In this document: one piece after another, positions 15,837 through 24,553 of the stretch
How positions within the stretch are numbered: the first letter of the stretch is position 1
Layout of the letters: each line of letters starts with the position of its first letter
Assembly: GCA_038532735.1 (NCBI GenBank)
Contig: JBCBAC010000007.1
Coordinates: forward strand, 60,347 to 124,346
DNA length: 64,000 bases
Direction: 5' to 3'
Origin: JAHTBL01 sp038532735
GTDB taxonomy: Bacteria > Pseudomonadota > Alphaproteobacteria > Rhodobacterales > Rhodobacteraceae
The notes under the pieces: model-generated
What the model was told of the DNA's origin: nothing
Databases searched by the model: none
Seen by the model: only the letters and a program-made list of their open reading frames with translations
Program-made: the position numbers and the translations under genes

Positions 15837-16715
15837 ATGGATTGGCGACACGTCCCCTCCCTCGTCGCGCTGCGCGCGTTCGAGGCGGCTGCCCGCCTGA
15901 CCAGCTACTCCGCAGCCGCACGCGAGTTGAACGTCACCCATGCCGCCATCGCCCAGCATGTGCGTGGGCTTGAGGATCATTTCGGACTGAAGCTGATCCA
16001 GCGCGATGGTCAGCGGATGGCCCCAACAGAGAACGGGCACCGCCTGTCGCGCAGCCTCAGCGATGCGTTTGGCCAAATCGCGGAAGTCAGTGAGGATTTG
16101 CTTGCCCGCGATGCGGCGCGGCCTTTGCGGATCGCAACCACACCCAGCTTTGCCGAAAACTGGCTCATGCCGCGAATTGGTGCATTCTGGGCTGAACACC
16201 CAGACATCAGCGTGGAGATCGCACCGTCCAATACCCTTATCGACTTGCGCGCTGACGGATTTGATTTGGCCATCCGGTACGGGCGCGGCGGTTGGCCAGG
16301 CGTGCAGTCAGAACCGCTGGTGTCTGCGGGCCATGTCGTCGTCGCCCCGCCGAACATTCTCGAAGATCGCGCGATTACGTGCGTTGCCGACTTGAAAGAC
16401 CAGCATTGGCTGCTCAGCGGTGCAAGCAACGAAGAACGTGCGTGGGTGTGTGACAACGGGTTGGACTTGGACGAGGTACGGATCACCCAGATAGATCGGG
16501 GTGGGCTCGCGCTTCAAGCGGTGCGGGCAGGTCATGGCGTAACGATTGTCCCGCGCGCTGTTGTCAAAAGAGACCTCGACAGTGGTGCCCTGGTTGCACT
16601 CTGCGAAGAGGATAGTAGCGAGCTGGCCTATCACATCCTCACGCGCCCGGACCGTGTTTCAAGCCAGTTGAAGACTTTTATCTCGTGGTTGCGAAAACAG
16701 CGCGAGACCCCTTGA
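15837..16715 (+). CDS. LysR-family regulator, GcvA-like
   Basis: A 292-residue LysR regulator of the GcvA/AmpR-like group: PSLVALRAFEAAARLTSYSAAARELNVTHAAIAQHVRGLEDHFGLKLI is the HTH region. The effector domain has IATTPSFAENWLMPRIGAFWAEHPDI and FDLAIRYGRGGWPGV. No clear ribosome binding site is seen before ATG 15837. The stop overlaps the -35 element of the rplS promoter. The divergent small-ORF pair is the likeliest target. Confidence 0.9.
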   Translation: MDWRHVPSLVALRAFEAAARLTSYSAAARELNVTHAAIAQHVRGLEDHFGLKLIQRDGQRMAPTENGHRLSRSLSDAFGQIAEVSEDLLARDAARPLRIATTPSFAENWLMPRIGAFWAEHPDISVEIAPSNTLIDLRADGFDLAIRYGRGGWPGVQSEPLVSAGHVVVAPPNILEDRAITCVADLKDQHWLLSGASNEERAWVCDNGLDLDEVRITQIDRGGLALQAVRAGHGVTIVPRAVVKRDLDSGALVALCEEDSSELAYHILTRPDRVSSQLKTFISWLRKQRETP

Positions 16716-16740
16716 TCGCTTGGACCAAAGGGCCTATACG
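16712..16740 (+). promoter_or_regulatory. Promoter-like element for rplS-rpmE
   Basis: TTGATC (16712-16717), 17-base spacer, TATACG (16735-16740). The -35 overlaps the stop codon of the LysR gene. It leaves a leader of about 200 bases before rplS. Confidence 0.6.
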
Positions 16741-16745
16741 CCCCC

Positions 16746-16952
16746 AATCCGCCGATGGGAAACCGCCGTGCGGATTCGTTCGTTTTGGCCGCAGCGGGGC
16801 TTGCCTGCACGAAACGGGGCCACATCCGGACGCAAAAAAGGAATGACGGGCTGATCTCTGGCGGGCACTGCGGTGGACCCGGAACAAGACCAAGAGCTCT
16901 GAGCACGCGCACATCTTCGCGGATCAACCGTGAGCATTAATGGAGACTAGCG
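16746..16952 (+). promoter_or_regulatory. Long 5' leader of rplS
   Basis: About 205 bases between the promoter-like element and the rplS ATG hold no supported ORF. AATCCGC (16746-16752) pairs with GCGGATT (16770-16776) close to the expected transcript start. A leader of this length before L19 could carry a ribosomal-protein or translational control element; no known L19 leader motif was confirmed by eye. Confidence 0.4.
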
Positions 16953-17336
16953 ATGGATCTGATCGCACAACTCGAAGCCGAGCAAATCGCAGAGCTTGGC
17001 AAAGACATCCCCGATTTCAAGGCGGGTGACACCGTTCGTGTCGGTTACAAGGTGACCGAAGGCACGCGCACCCGTGTGCAGAACTACGAAGGCGTCTGCA
17101 TCGCACGCAACAACGGCAAAGGCATTGCCGGCTCGTTCACCGTGCGCAAGATTTCTTTCGGTGAAGGCGTGGAGCGTGTGTTCCCCCTGCACTCGACCAA
17201 TATCGACAGCATCACCGTTGTGCGCCGTGGCCGTGTCCGCCGCGCCAAGCTGTACTACCTCCGCTCGCGCCGCGGTAAGTCCGCGCGTATCGCCGAGCAG
17301 ACCAACTACAAAGCGCCCAAGGGCGCCGAAGCGTAA
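16953..17336 (+). CDS. rplS: 50S ribosomal protein L19
   Basis: A 127-residue protein at the 30S/50S interface. The core FKAGDTVRVGYKVTEGTRTRVQNYEGVCIARNNGKGIAGSFTVRKISFGEGVERVFPLHS is unmistakable, with IDSITVVRRGRVRRAKLYYLR after it. It is separated from trmD by the LysR locus, unlike the usual trmD-rplS adjacency. rpmE follows after 12 bases and shares the transcript. Confidence 0.98.
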   Translation: MDLIAQLEAEQIAELGKDIPDFKAGDTVRVGYKVTEGTRTRVQNYEGVCIARNNGKGIAGSFTVRKISFGEGVERVFPLHSTNIDSITVVRRGRVRRAKLYYLRSRRGKSARIAEQTNYKAPKGAEA

Positions 17337-17348
17337 GGACGGATCGAG

Positions 17349-17570
17349 ATGAAAAAAGACATCCACCCCGATTATCACTTCATCGACGTCAAAATGACCA
17401 ACGGTGACATCGTGAAAATGCGCTCGACCTATGGCGAGGAAGGCACCGTGCTGTCGCTCGACATCGACCCGTCGGCGCACCCGGCCTGGACTGGCGGTAA
17501 CACCCGCCTGATGGACACCGGCGGTCGCGTTTCGAAGTTCAAGAACAAATACGACGGGTTCGGCTTCTAA
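17349..17570 (+). CDS. rpmE: 50S ribosomal protein L31
   Basis: A 73-residue L31 (MKKDIHPDYHFIDVKMTNGD, then HPAWTGGNTRLMDTGGRVSKFKNKY). It lacks the CxxC zinc-ribbon cysteines of the zinc-binding form, so it is the zinc-independent type. The cell may use such a form all the time or under zinc limitation; no Zur-type site was recognised upstream. It is cotranscribed with rplS and followed by a terminator. Confidence 0.96.
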   Translation: MKKDIHPDYHFIDVKMTNGDIVKMRSTYGEEGTVLSLDIDPSAHPAWTGGNTRLMDTGGRVSKFKNKYDGFGF

Positions 17571-17594
17571 TCAGCCTGCTCTCGTTGCAGTTCA

Positions 17595-17626
17595 AAAGCC
17601 GTCCCATCCTCGGGGCGGCTTTTTTC
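17595..17626 (+). terminator. Terminator of rplS-rpmE
   Basis: AAAGCCGTCCC (17595-17605) pairs with GGGGCGGCTTT (17612-17622), one G-T pair, loop 6 bases, followed by a run of T (to 17625). Confidence 0.85.
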
Positions 17627-17663
17627 ATGGGCCAATCTGATGCGGCAAGGGTATACAGCATGT

Positions 17664-18068
17664 ATGATCTCTCACGTCACCCTCGGCACCTCCGACCTGG
17701 CCCGCGCGCGGCGCTTCTACGCGCCGCTGCTCGACGCGCTCGGTTGGTCGATGCTTGTCGATGAACGCGAGTGGATGGGGTGGACCCCAAAAGACGCCCC
17801 ACGCCCGCTTTTCGTGGTCGGCCTGCCGGAAAATGATGGCTCCGCCACCGTCGGCAACGGCGCGATGATCGCACTTGAGGCTACAAACCGCGCGGCCGTC
17901 CGGGCCGCCTATGACGCAGGCCTCTCGCAAGGTGGAACCGATGCCGGAGCGCCGGGGCTGAGACCACAATATCACCCGGATTTCTACGGCGCTTATCTGC
18001 GCGACCCGGATGGCAACAAGCTGTGCATCTGCTGCCACCAAACTGACGCGGATCATGATACCCTGTGA
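17664..18068 (+). CDS. VOC-family (glyoxalase/dioxygenase fold) protein
   Basis: A 134-residue vicinal-oxygen-chelate protein: ISHVTLGTSDLARARRFYAPLLDALGW at the start, AYLRDPDGNKLCICCH near the end with the usual metal-ligand region. The start at ATG 17664 removes eight unlikely residues of a longer frame. Family members include glyoxalase-like and resistance proteins; the function here is unknown. Confidence 0.8.
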   Translation: MISHVTLGTSDLARARRFYAPLLDALGWSMLVDEREWMGWTPKDAPRPLFVVGLPENDGSATVGNGAMIALEATNRAAVRAAYDAGLSQGGTDAGAPGLRPQYHPDFYGAYLRDPDGNKLCICCHQTDADHDTL

Positions 18069-18338
18069 CGATCGAATGAATTGAAGATCGCACAGATCAT
18101 ACGCACGGCACGGCCCCAATAGCGCTGCGGTCTCGCACCTGTGACACAATCACTGACCCTTCATCCCCAATGAAAAAAGGGAAGTAATTTTCAAAAAACG
18201 ACATTTTTGTTTCGTAATTTCGTCATGATGCGCAACACTTGAGCAGTCTTTGAAACGCGAGCACAGAATCGCGGTCAGAGCAAACCGCCTACCGGCCACT
18301 CAAAAACAGCCGGAGCGTAGCGAACAGGGAACCAAAAT

Positions 18339-20024
18339 ATGTCTATTAAACCCCCCCTCTCTGATCTGCCGATCAAGACCGCCGAGCGTGGTTTTTATCG
18401 CGGTTTCAGCGTCGACGTGACAGTCGTCAGTAAAATCATCATCTCGGCCCTTGTGGTCTGGGCCATCTTTTGGCCTGCCGAATCTGGCAAAGTGCTGAAT
18501 GGGCTCAACAGCCTGATCCTGCAAAACTTTGCGGGCTGGTACATCTGGGTCGTCGCGTTTTTCGTGATCGTCTGCATCGGACTTGCGATCTGGCCCACAG
18601 CCGGTCGATTAAACCTCGGCGTGGAAGGCGAGAAGCCGGAATTCTCGAATTTCTCTTGGTTTTCCATGATGTTCGGTGCCGGTATCGGTGTCGGCATGCT
18701 GACATGGGCCGTGGCTGAGCCCGTTGCGCATTTCGGAAACAACCCCGAAGTCATCCAAGGGCTGACCAATGCAGGCGAGGCAGACAATGTCCGGATGGCC
18801 TATAAGTGGTCCTTCCTGCACTGGGGCCTTGGCGCGTGGGCCTGCTATGCCGTTGCTGGTCTGGCGCTTGCGTTCTTCAGCTATCGCCGCGGCCTGCCGC
18901 TGACGATCCGCTCCTCGCTGACGCCGCTGTTCGGCGCGTCGCTTTCGGGCAAGCTGGGCCACCTGATCGACATCGTCGCGGTGGTCGCGACCATCCTTGG
19001 TGTGGCGCAAACCCTTGGCTTTGGTGTTGAGCAGTTCGTGGCCGGTCTGACCCGAATTGGAATCGGCGGATTGATGAACGCAGATGGCGGCGCGACCGTT
19101 ATGGGCGTGATTATCGCCATCCTTGTGATCATGGGGGCTTCGACCCTGTCTGCGCTTTCAGGCGTCGGCAAGGGCATCAAATGGCTCTCCAATATCAACA
19201 TGGTTCTGTCGATTGTCCTTTTGGGCTTCTTCATCCTCTTCGGGGCGACCTTCTTTGGCGCGCAGGCAATGGTGCTGGGCATCTGGGACTATCTGATCGC
19301 CCTGCCAGAGATGAGCTTCAACGTCTGGTCGTCTGACGGTGTCGAAGGGTCTGAATCCTTCCTGCTTGCACAATGGCAAGGCTGGTGGCCCGTCTTCTAC
19401 TGGGCCTGGTGGATCGCCTTTGCACCCTTCGTGGGCCTCTTCCTGGCACGCATCTCGCGTGGTCGGACGATCCGCGAATTTGTTCTCGGCGCCATGATCG
19501 TGCCGTCGCTGATGTGCTTTGTCTGGTTCGCCTGGGCCGGTGGTACTGCCATTGACCTAGAGCTGAACGGCGGCGCAAACGGCGTGATCTTCGATGCTGC
19601 CAACGGCGACAAGATCTTCGCGATGACCGAATTCATGCTCGCTCCCATCGCCGAGATTCTGGCATGGGGTATGGCCATGCTGATCGTGGTCTTGCTGATG
19701 ACATTCCTTGTGACATCCGCAGACTCCGCAGTGCTGATCGTCAACACAATCAACGCCGCGGGTGACGAAGGCCCCAAGGCACGCCCGCATATCCTCTTCT
19801 GGGGGGCGGCCCTTGGTTTGGTTGTTGCAGGCTTGCTCATCTCGGGCGGGACATCGGCCATTCAGACCGCCATGGTGATCGGGGCGCTGCCCTTCTCGCT
19901 GGTGATGGTGCTGATGTGCATCTCGCTGATCAAGGCGATCTATAACGACGGCAAGCGCGAGGCGGCTGGCGTCGGAACGACGATTGATCACCCGGACCTG
20001 TCGTCCTCGACACCGGCAGAGTAA
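18339..20024 (+). CDS. BCCT-family betaine/choline/carnitine transporter
   Basis: A 561-residue, 12-helix secondary transporter. The family stretch GAGIGVGMLTWAVAEPVAHF and the segment KWSFLHWGLGAWACYAVAGLALAFFSYRRGLP are typical, as is SADSAVLIV late in the chain. BCCT carriers take up quaternary ammonium compounds, using sodium or protons, for osmoprotection or as nutrient; the substrate cannot be told from sequence here. AGGGA precedes ATG 18339. It stands alone between a 270-base gap and a terminator. Confidence 0.93.
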   Translation: MSIKPPLSDLPIKTAERGFYRGFSVDVTVVSKIIISALVVWAIFWPAESGKVLNGLNSLILQNFAGWYIWVVAFFVIVCIGLAIWPTAGRLNLGVEGEKPEFSNFSWFSMMFGAGIGVGMLTWAVAEPVAHFGNNPEVIQGLTNAGEADNVRMAYKWSFLHWGLGAWACYAVAGLALAFFSYRRGLPLTIRSSLTPLFGASLSGKLGHLIDIVAVVATILGVAQTLGFGVEQFVAGLTRIGIGGLMNADGGATVMGVIIAILVIMGASTLSALSGVGKGIKWLSNINMVLSIVLLGFFILFGATFFGAQAMVLGIWDYLIALPEMSFNVWSSDGVEGSESFLLAQWQGWWPVFYWAWWIAFAPFVGLFLARISRGRTIREFVLGAMIVPSLMCFVWFAWAGGTAIDLELNGGANGVIFDAANGDKIFAMTEFMLAPIAEILAWGMAMLIVVLLMTFLVTSADSAVLIVNTINAAGDEGPKARPHILFWGAALGLVVAGLLISGGTSAIQTAMVIGALPFSLVMVLMCISLIKAIYNDGKREAAGVGTTIDHPDLSSSTPAE

Positions 20025-20046
20025 CCCGACACATCTGACGATAAAG

Positions 20047-20075
20047 CGGCCCCGGTTCATCGCCGGGGCCGTTTT
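20047..20075 (+). terminator. Terminator of the BCCT gene
   Basis: CGGCCCCGG (20047-20055) pairs perfectly with CCGGGGCCG (20063-20071), loop 7 bases, followed by TTTT. Confidence 0.85.
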
Positions 20076-20114
20076 CAATTCCACCTGGCTGCAGATCAGA
20101 CTACTTACCATGGG

Positions 20115-23100
20115 ATGCGGCTTTTCTCCGACAAGAACCGCCCGGTGCATATGGGCCCTTATCCGACCGAGCGGCTGGCGCGGCAGGGCCATGCGCGTCT
20201 GTCAGAGGTTCCCGCAGCACAGCAATTAGCGTTTGAGCGGGCCTCTGATCCGCACTCCATCCTCAATGCGATGCGGGAGCATCAGGCGATGCTTGATGCG
20301 ATCCGCGATGGGCTGATCAACAAGGTGGTGGCAGAGGCCCCGACAGACCCGCAAGAACGGGCCAATCATCTCAAAGCATTCGGTTATTTCGCGGATGCGG
20401 CCCTTGTGGGCATCTGCAAACTGCCGGCAGAGACCCTGCTAGCGCAGCCCTTTGCGAACCCCGATATCGACCGCCTCGCCCATGATCTGAAGACCCGCCA
20501 GACAAAGACGCTCGCCTCAGGCATCGACATGATCATGGCTGATCTCAAAGAATCGATGGAAGCCCCTACGACGACGATTGACGGCCACACTCATGCGTTG
20601 GTCTTTCTCTATGAGAACCCGCGCACGCCAGAGGCAGACGAGCTGGGAACCGCGTGGATTCAACACGCACAAGCACATCGCGCAGGGCTCTTGGCGGCAG
20701 AGACAGCCATCGTTCTGGCGAACTATCTGCGCGTATTGGGGTATCCCGCGCGCGGGCACACCGTCTCTAGCTCGGACGTCGATCTCAACACGCTCGCTGT
20801 CGCAGCTGGCCTTGCCACTGTCGAGAACGGCGCGCTTTCCCATCCTTATATTGGCACCCGGTTTGGCTTGGCCGCCGTGACCACCAGCTTTGCCATGGCA
20901 CCCGACCAGCCACTTGCGCCACTTTCCGAGCAACCCAAAGCCGCCTTTAGGGCTGCGTGGCGTATCGGATCGGCAGCACGCAAGAACGCGACAAACGCAG
21001 TCCCCTTTGCTAAGCGCCGTTTCGTTGATGGCGCGCATCCGTTTGAGACGCTGAAACGGGTCGACACACCCACCACGTATATTGACGAGCCAAATGTTCC
21101 GCGCGTTCCCAAGCGGGCCGATCTTTTCGCCCGCGGACAGTTCGGCGACATGGGCAAAAAAATGCAGGACGCTGCAAAGGGCGGGCACTACGTGCGCAAG
21201 GCTGCGCCTTCGATGGCGCAGCGCCGGGCGCTTGGGGCGTTCGTCTTGCTGCAGGACGGCGAGGCCGCAGCAGAAAAGACAGAGCTTTCGCCGGAGGACG
21301 CGGCGGCGCTTATCAAGGCGACCAGCTATTGGTTGGGGGCCGATGCCGTAGGGCTTTCGCGCTGCCCGGATTGGGCGTGGTACAGCCATGACGCGCGGGG
21401 CGAACCGATTGATCCACCCCATGACAACGCGATCAACATGATCATCGATCAGGGCTACGAGACGATGGAGGGGTCCTCGGGCGATGACTGGATCGCTGTC
21501 GCTCAATCCATGCGCGCCTATTTGCGCTTCTCTCTTCTAGGCGGCGTCATCGCAAAGCAAATCCGCAACCTTGGTTACAGTGCCAAGGCGCATACTGTTA
21601 TGGATGGGGAGGTTTTGCAGCCGCCGCTCTTGCTCCTCTCTGGTTTGGGGGAGGTCAGCCGCATCGGGGAGGTCATCCTCAACCCCTTCCTTGGCCCCCG
21701 GCTCAAATCCGGCACGGTCACAACCGATCTGCCGTTAGCCCATGACAAGCCTATCGACTTTGGCCTGCAGACTTTCTGCGAAAGCTGCAATAAATGCGCG
21801 CGCGAGTGCCCCTCTGGTGCGATCACAGCTGGCCCGAAGCTGATATTCAATGGCTATGAAATCTGGAAATCCGACAGCCAAAAATGCGCCACTTACCGCG
21901 TGACGACCGAAGGTGGCGCGATGTGCGGGCGCTGCATGAAGACCTGTCCGTGGAACCTCGAAGGGCTCTTCAAAGAGAAACCGTTTCGCTGGGCGGCAAT
22001 GAACATTCCGCAGCTGGCCCCTGCCCTCGCCAAGCTCGACGATGCGGTGGACAATGGCACGCTGAACCCCGTGAAGAAGTGGTGGTGGGATCTGGAGATT
22101 ACCGAGGACGGCGGCTACCGACCCACCACCAAACCGGTCAACGCCCGTGCGCTGCAAAAGGACCTTGATCTGAAATACGAGGACCAGACGCTTGCCGTCT
22201 ATCCTGCACCGCTGGCCCCGCATCCTTACCCCTATCCGTTCCCGATGGACCGCGAAGCGGGGATCGAGGCCTATCAGGCCATGGTCACAGCCAAGGAATA
22301 CAGGGCGCGGTTGAAACAGGGCGATGACAGCGTTCTGCACCTCTATACGGCCGAGGGCGACAGCCCCGTGATCCAAGTTGAGATTACGACAGCAGAGCAA
22401 ACCGCAGATGGCGTTATGAAGTATGAGTTTGCACCTATTTCAGGTGGCACGCTGCCGCCTTGGAAAGCGGGCGCACATTTGGATATTGTGATTGCGCCAG
22501 AGTTCTTGCGTCAATATTCCATGTCAGGAAACCCCTCTGATAGGGGCCAATATCAAATTGCCGTTCTCAAGGAAGAAGAGGGGCGCGGCGGTTCAAAGCT
22601 GATGCACCGCATCTTCACCAAGGGGCGCAGGCTTTTCATCTCAAAACCGATCAACCATTTCCCACTCGATCCCTCCGCGCGGAAGACCATCCTGATGGGT
22701 GGCGGGATTGGAGTGACACCGCTGGTCGCAATGGCCCACGAACTGCATGCAGAATGTCGGGATTTTGTCCTACGTTACTCAGGCCGCAGTCGCGCCAAGA
22801 TGGGCATGCTGGACGACATCGCGCGCTTTCCATGGGCGGACAAGGTTCAGCTTCACATCACCGATGAGGGCACTCGCCTGAACCTTGATGAGGCCCTCAC
22901 CTACGCCCCCGGCGCGCATGTTTATACCTGTGGTGCCGACCGCTACATGCAGGCCGTTCTAGAGGCCGCGACCCGTGCGGGCTTTCCCGAAGAGGCGCAG
23001 CATCTTGAGTATTTCTCAGTGCCTGAGCAGCCTGATTACGTGAACCACCCCTTCACGCTGCGCTTGGCGAAATCGGGTCAAGAGCTGCATGTGCCCGCAG

Positions 23101-23312
23101 ACAAATCCGCGACGGATATCCTGCAGGCGCGAGGCATTCCTGTCGACGTCAAATGTGCCGACGGGATTTGCGGGGTCTGCAAATGCGGATTGGTAAGCGG
23201 CGCTGTGGAGCATCGCGATTTCGTGCTGTCCAAGGCGCAACGCGCGGACACGGTCATCCTCTGCCAGTCGCGGGCGGCCGAGAAGGGCGGCGTGATCGAG
23301 GTGGATCTCTAG
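20115..23312 (+). CDS. Self-sufficient reductive dehalogenase: RdhA fused to FMN/NAD and 2Fe-2S reductase
   Basis: A 1065-residue fusion. The N-terminal RdhA part (to about 700) has two 4Fe-4S sites: C555ESCNKCARECP (Cys 555, 558, 561, 565) and Cys 591, 604, 607, 611 (CGRCMKTCP). The corrinoid-binding region precedes them. From about 740 the chain is like phthalate dioxygenase reductase: flavin motif RQYSMSGNP near 799, nucleotide motif MGGGIGVTPL near 860, and a plant-type 2Fe-2S site Cys 1014, 1019, 1022, 1050 (CADGICGVCKC). There is no Tat signal and no membrane-anchor partner gene, so it is probably cytoplasmic and catabolic, like BhbA-type enzymes that remove halogen from phenols using NAD(P)H. 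The halogenated substrate is unknown. The ATG used lacks a strong ribosome binding site; residue 13 (20151) is an alternative. Confidence 0.92.
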   Translation: MRLFSDKNRPVHMGPYPTERLARQGHARLSEVPAAQQLAFERASDPHSILNAMREHQAMLDAIRDGLINKVVAEAPTDPQERANHLKAFGYFADAALVGICKLPAETLLAQPFANPDIDRLAHDLKTRQTKTLASGIDMIMADLKESMEAPTTTIDGHTHALVFLYENPRTPEADELGTAWIQHAQAHRAGLLAAETAIVLANYLRVLGYPARGHTVSSSDVDLNTLAVAAGLATVENGALSHPYIGTRFGLAAVTTSFAMAPDQPLAPLSEQPKAAFRAAWRIGSAARKNATNAVPFAKRRFVDGAHPFETLKRVDTPTTYIDEPNVPRVPKRADLFARGQFGDMGKKMQDAAKGGHYVRKAAPSMAQRRALGAFVLLQDGEAAAEKTELSPEDAAALIKATSYWLGADAVGLSRCPDWAWYSHDARGEPIDPPHDNAINMIIDQGYETMEGSSGDDWIAVAQSMRAYLRFSLLGGVIAKQIRNLGYSAKAHTVMDGEVLQPPLLLLSGLGEVSRIGEVILNPFLGPRLKSGTVTTDLPLAHDKPIDFGLQTFCESCNKCARECPSGAITAGPKLIFNGYEIWKSDSQKCATYRVTTEGGAMCGRCMKTCPWNLEGLFKEKPFRWAAMNIPQLAPALAKLDDAVDNGTLNPVKKWWWDLEITEDGGYRPTTKPVNARALQKDLDLKYEDQTLAVYPAPLAPHPYPYPFPMDREAGIEAYQAMVTAKEYRARLKQGDDSVLHLYTAEGDSPVIQVEITTAEQTADGVMKYEFAPISGGTLPPWKAGAHLDIVIAPEFLRQYSMSGNPSDRGQYQIAVLKEEEGRGGSKLMHRIFTKGRRLFISKPINHFPLDPSARKTILMGGGIGVTPLVAMAHELHAECRDFVLRYSGRSRAKMGMLDDIARFPWADKVQLHITDEGTRLNLDEALTYAPGAHVYTCGADRYMQAVLEAATRAGFPEEAQHLEYFSVPEQPDYVNHPFTLRLAKSGQELHVPADKSATDILQARGIPVDVKCADGICGVCKCGLVSGAVEHRDFVLSKAQRADTVILCQSRAAEKGGVIEVDL

Positions 23313-23320
23313 ACACGGAA

Positions 23321-23344
23321 AAGCCCGGCGCGATGGCCGGGCTT
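23321..23344. terminator. Bidirectional terminator between dehalogenase and OmpA-type gene
   Basis: AAGCCCGGC (23321-23329) pairs with GCCGGGCTT (23336-23344), loop 6 bases. It lies between convergent genes. Only short T-rich stretches follow on either strand, so strength is uncertain. Confidence 0.6.
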
Positions 23345-23365
23345 CTAACTAAAATCTGAACCTAT

Positions 23366-24553
23366 TCAGCCGTCTTCGAGGATCACATCAAAATCGACAC
23401 GGCTTGCTGTCTGCGCCCCTTGCCCGGGGAGCGGGTTCGACCGCGAAGGTGCACCGATAATGATCTGCCCAGAATCAAAGCCTGCACCGACCAGCGACGT
23501 CATCATGGCCACCGCACGAAGGCGCCCCGTTGCTGTCGTCTCGATAGAACCGAAGCCATCCGCGTGCTGACCAACGACGCGCAACCGCGCCTGCGGGCAG
23601 GCGGTGGCTTTGGTCACCAGATCGTAGGCTGTTTGCATATCTGTCTGGGACACGATGACAGACCCCGGAGTGTAAAAAACCTTGGCCTCGGCCACGGCGC
23701 GCTGCAAGTCAGCGGCGCAGGCAGAGAGCTGCCATTGTTTAGTGGTCGTTTGCGGCGTGAACGAGGCTTGCTGCGTCGTCGCACCTTCGATTACCGAAAA
23801 TTCGACGCGACGATCGTAATAAGCGCGGGATTCAGGTCCGGTCACCGTGGACGGCTCACGATCCCCCATGCCAATCGCGACAAATCGCGACGTGTCGATA
23901 TTTGCGGCAGCAAGCCGTGCAATGATTGCTTCTGCACGTTCTTGGCTGAGACGGAGGTTCACGCGCGGATCACCCGATGGATCGGAATGGCCCTCAACCT
24001 GAATGGTCACGCCGGGGCAGTTTTGCGCAACAAGGCCGATCAGGCGGGCTTGGCCGACGCCGCTGGCCTCACCGGTCAAACCACCACTTGGGAAGTAAAC
24101 GCGCGCCTCATTCGTCAAAGCGCGCAAATCATCGACGCAGGATTTCGCCTCGGCCAAACGGGCTTGCGCGGCACCGAAGAAAGCGGCTGCATTCTCGGTC
24201 GGGGAAACGGCGACAGAGGCGGGCGTGACAGGTTCGGGCGTCGTGACCTCGGGTGTCGTCGCGGCAACGGCGCCAAAATTTGCGGTGAGCGGGGCGTTGC
24301 GGGTGACATCAACCGCCACAGGCGCGGCGGCAGGCTCAACCGGTGCGGGCTGCACAACTGGCTGCGCTTCGGCTTGAACCGGCGCGGGGGTAGGTGCGAC
24401 TGCAGCCGGCATCACGGCAGCGGACGCCACGACCGGCGCCGGAACCGCTTGCGTCTGGATCACTTGCGGACGGTCAAAATACCCCGACGCTGCCAGCAAA
24501 ATCGCGGCACTGGGCGCAATCCATGGCAGGTTTTCAATCAGTTTCTTTTTCAT
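23366..24553 (-). CDS. OmpA-family protein with two OmpA-like domains
   Basis: A 395-residue envelope protein. One N-terminal hydrophobic segment (WIAPSAAILLAASGYF, residues 11-26) acts as membrane anchor or signal. A proline/alanine-rich linker (about 30-120) follows. Then comes an OmpA peptidoglycan-binding domain at 150-260 (VEGHSDPSGDPRVNLRLSQERAEAI, then DRRVEFSV), and a second more diverged copy at about 290-390 (VVGQHADGFG, TGRLRAVAMMTSL, ASRVDFDV). ATG 24553 has GGGGGA upstream; the longer frame to 24598 is not needed. It probably links envelope and cell wall. Confidence 0.83.
   Translation of the reverse strand: MKKKLIENLPWIAPSAAILLAASGYFDRPQVIQTQAVPAPVVASAAVMPAAVAPTPAPVQAEAQPVVQPAPVEPAAAPVAVDVTRNAPLTANFGAVAATTPEVTTPEPVTPASVAVSPTENAAAFFGAAQARLAEAKSCVDDLRALTNEARVYFPSGGLTGEASGVGQARLIGLVAQNCPGVTIQVEGHSDPSGDPRVNLRLSQERAEAIIARLAAANIDTSRFVAIGMGDREPSTVTGPESRAYYDRRVEFSVIEGATTQQASFTPQTTTKQWQLSACAADLQRAVAEAKVFYTPGSVIVSQTDMQTAYDLVTKATACPQARLRVVGQHADGFGSIETTATGRLRAVAMMTSLVGAGFDSGQIIIGAPSRSNPLPGQGAQTASRVDFDVILEDG

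Noticed and set aside
18069..18338. Gap before the BCCT gene as a riboswitch or small RNA
   Set aside because: No stable conserved fold or known motif seen; treated as an ordinary promoter region.
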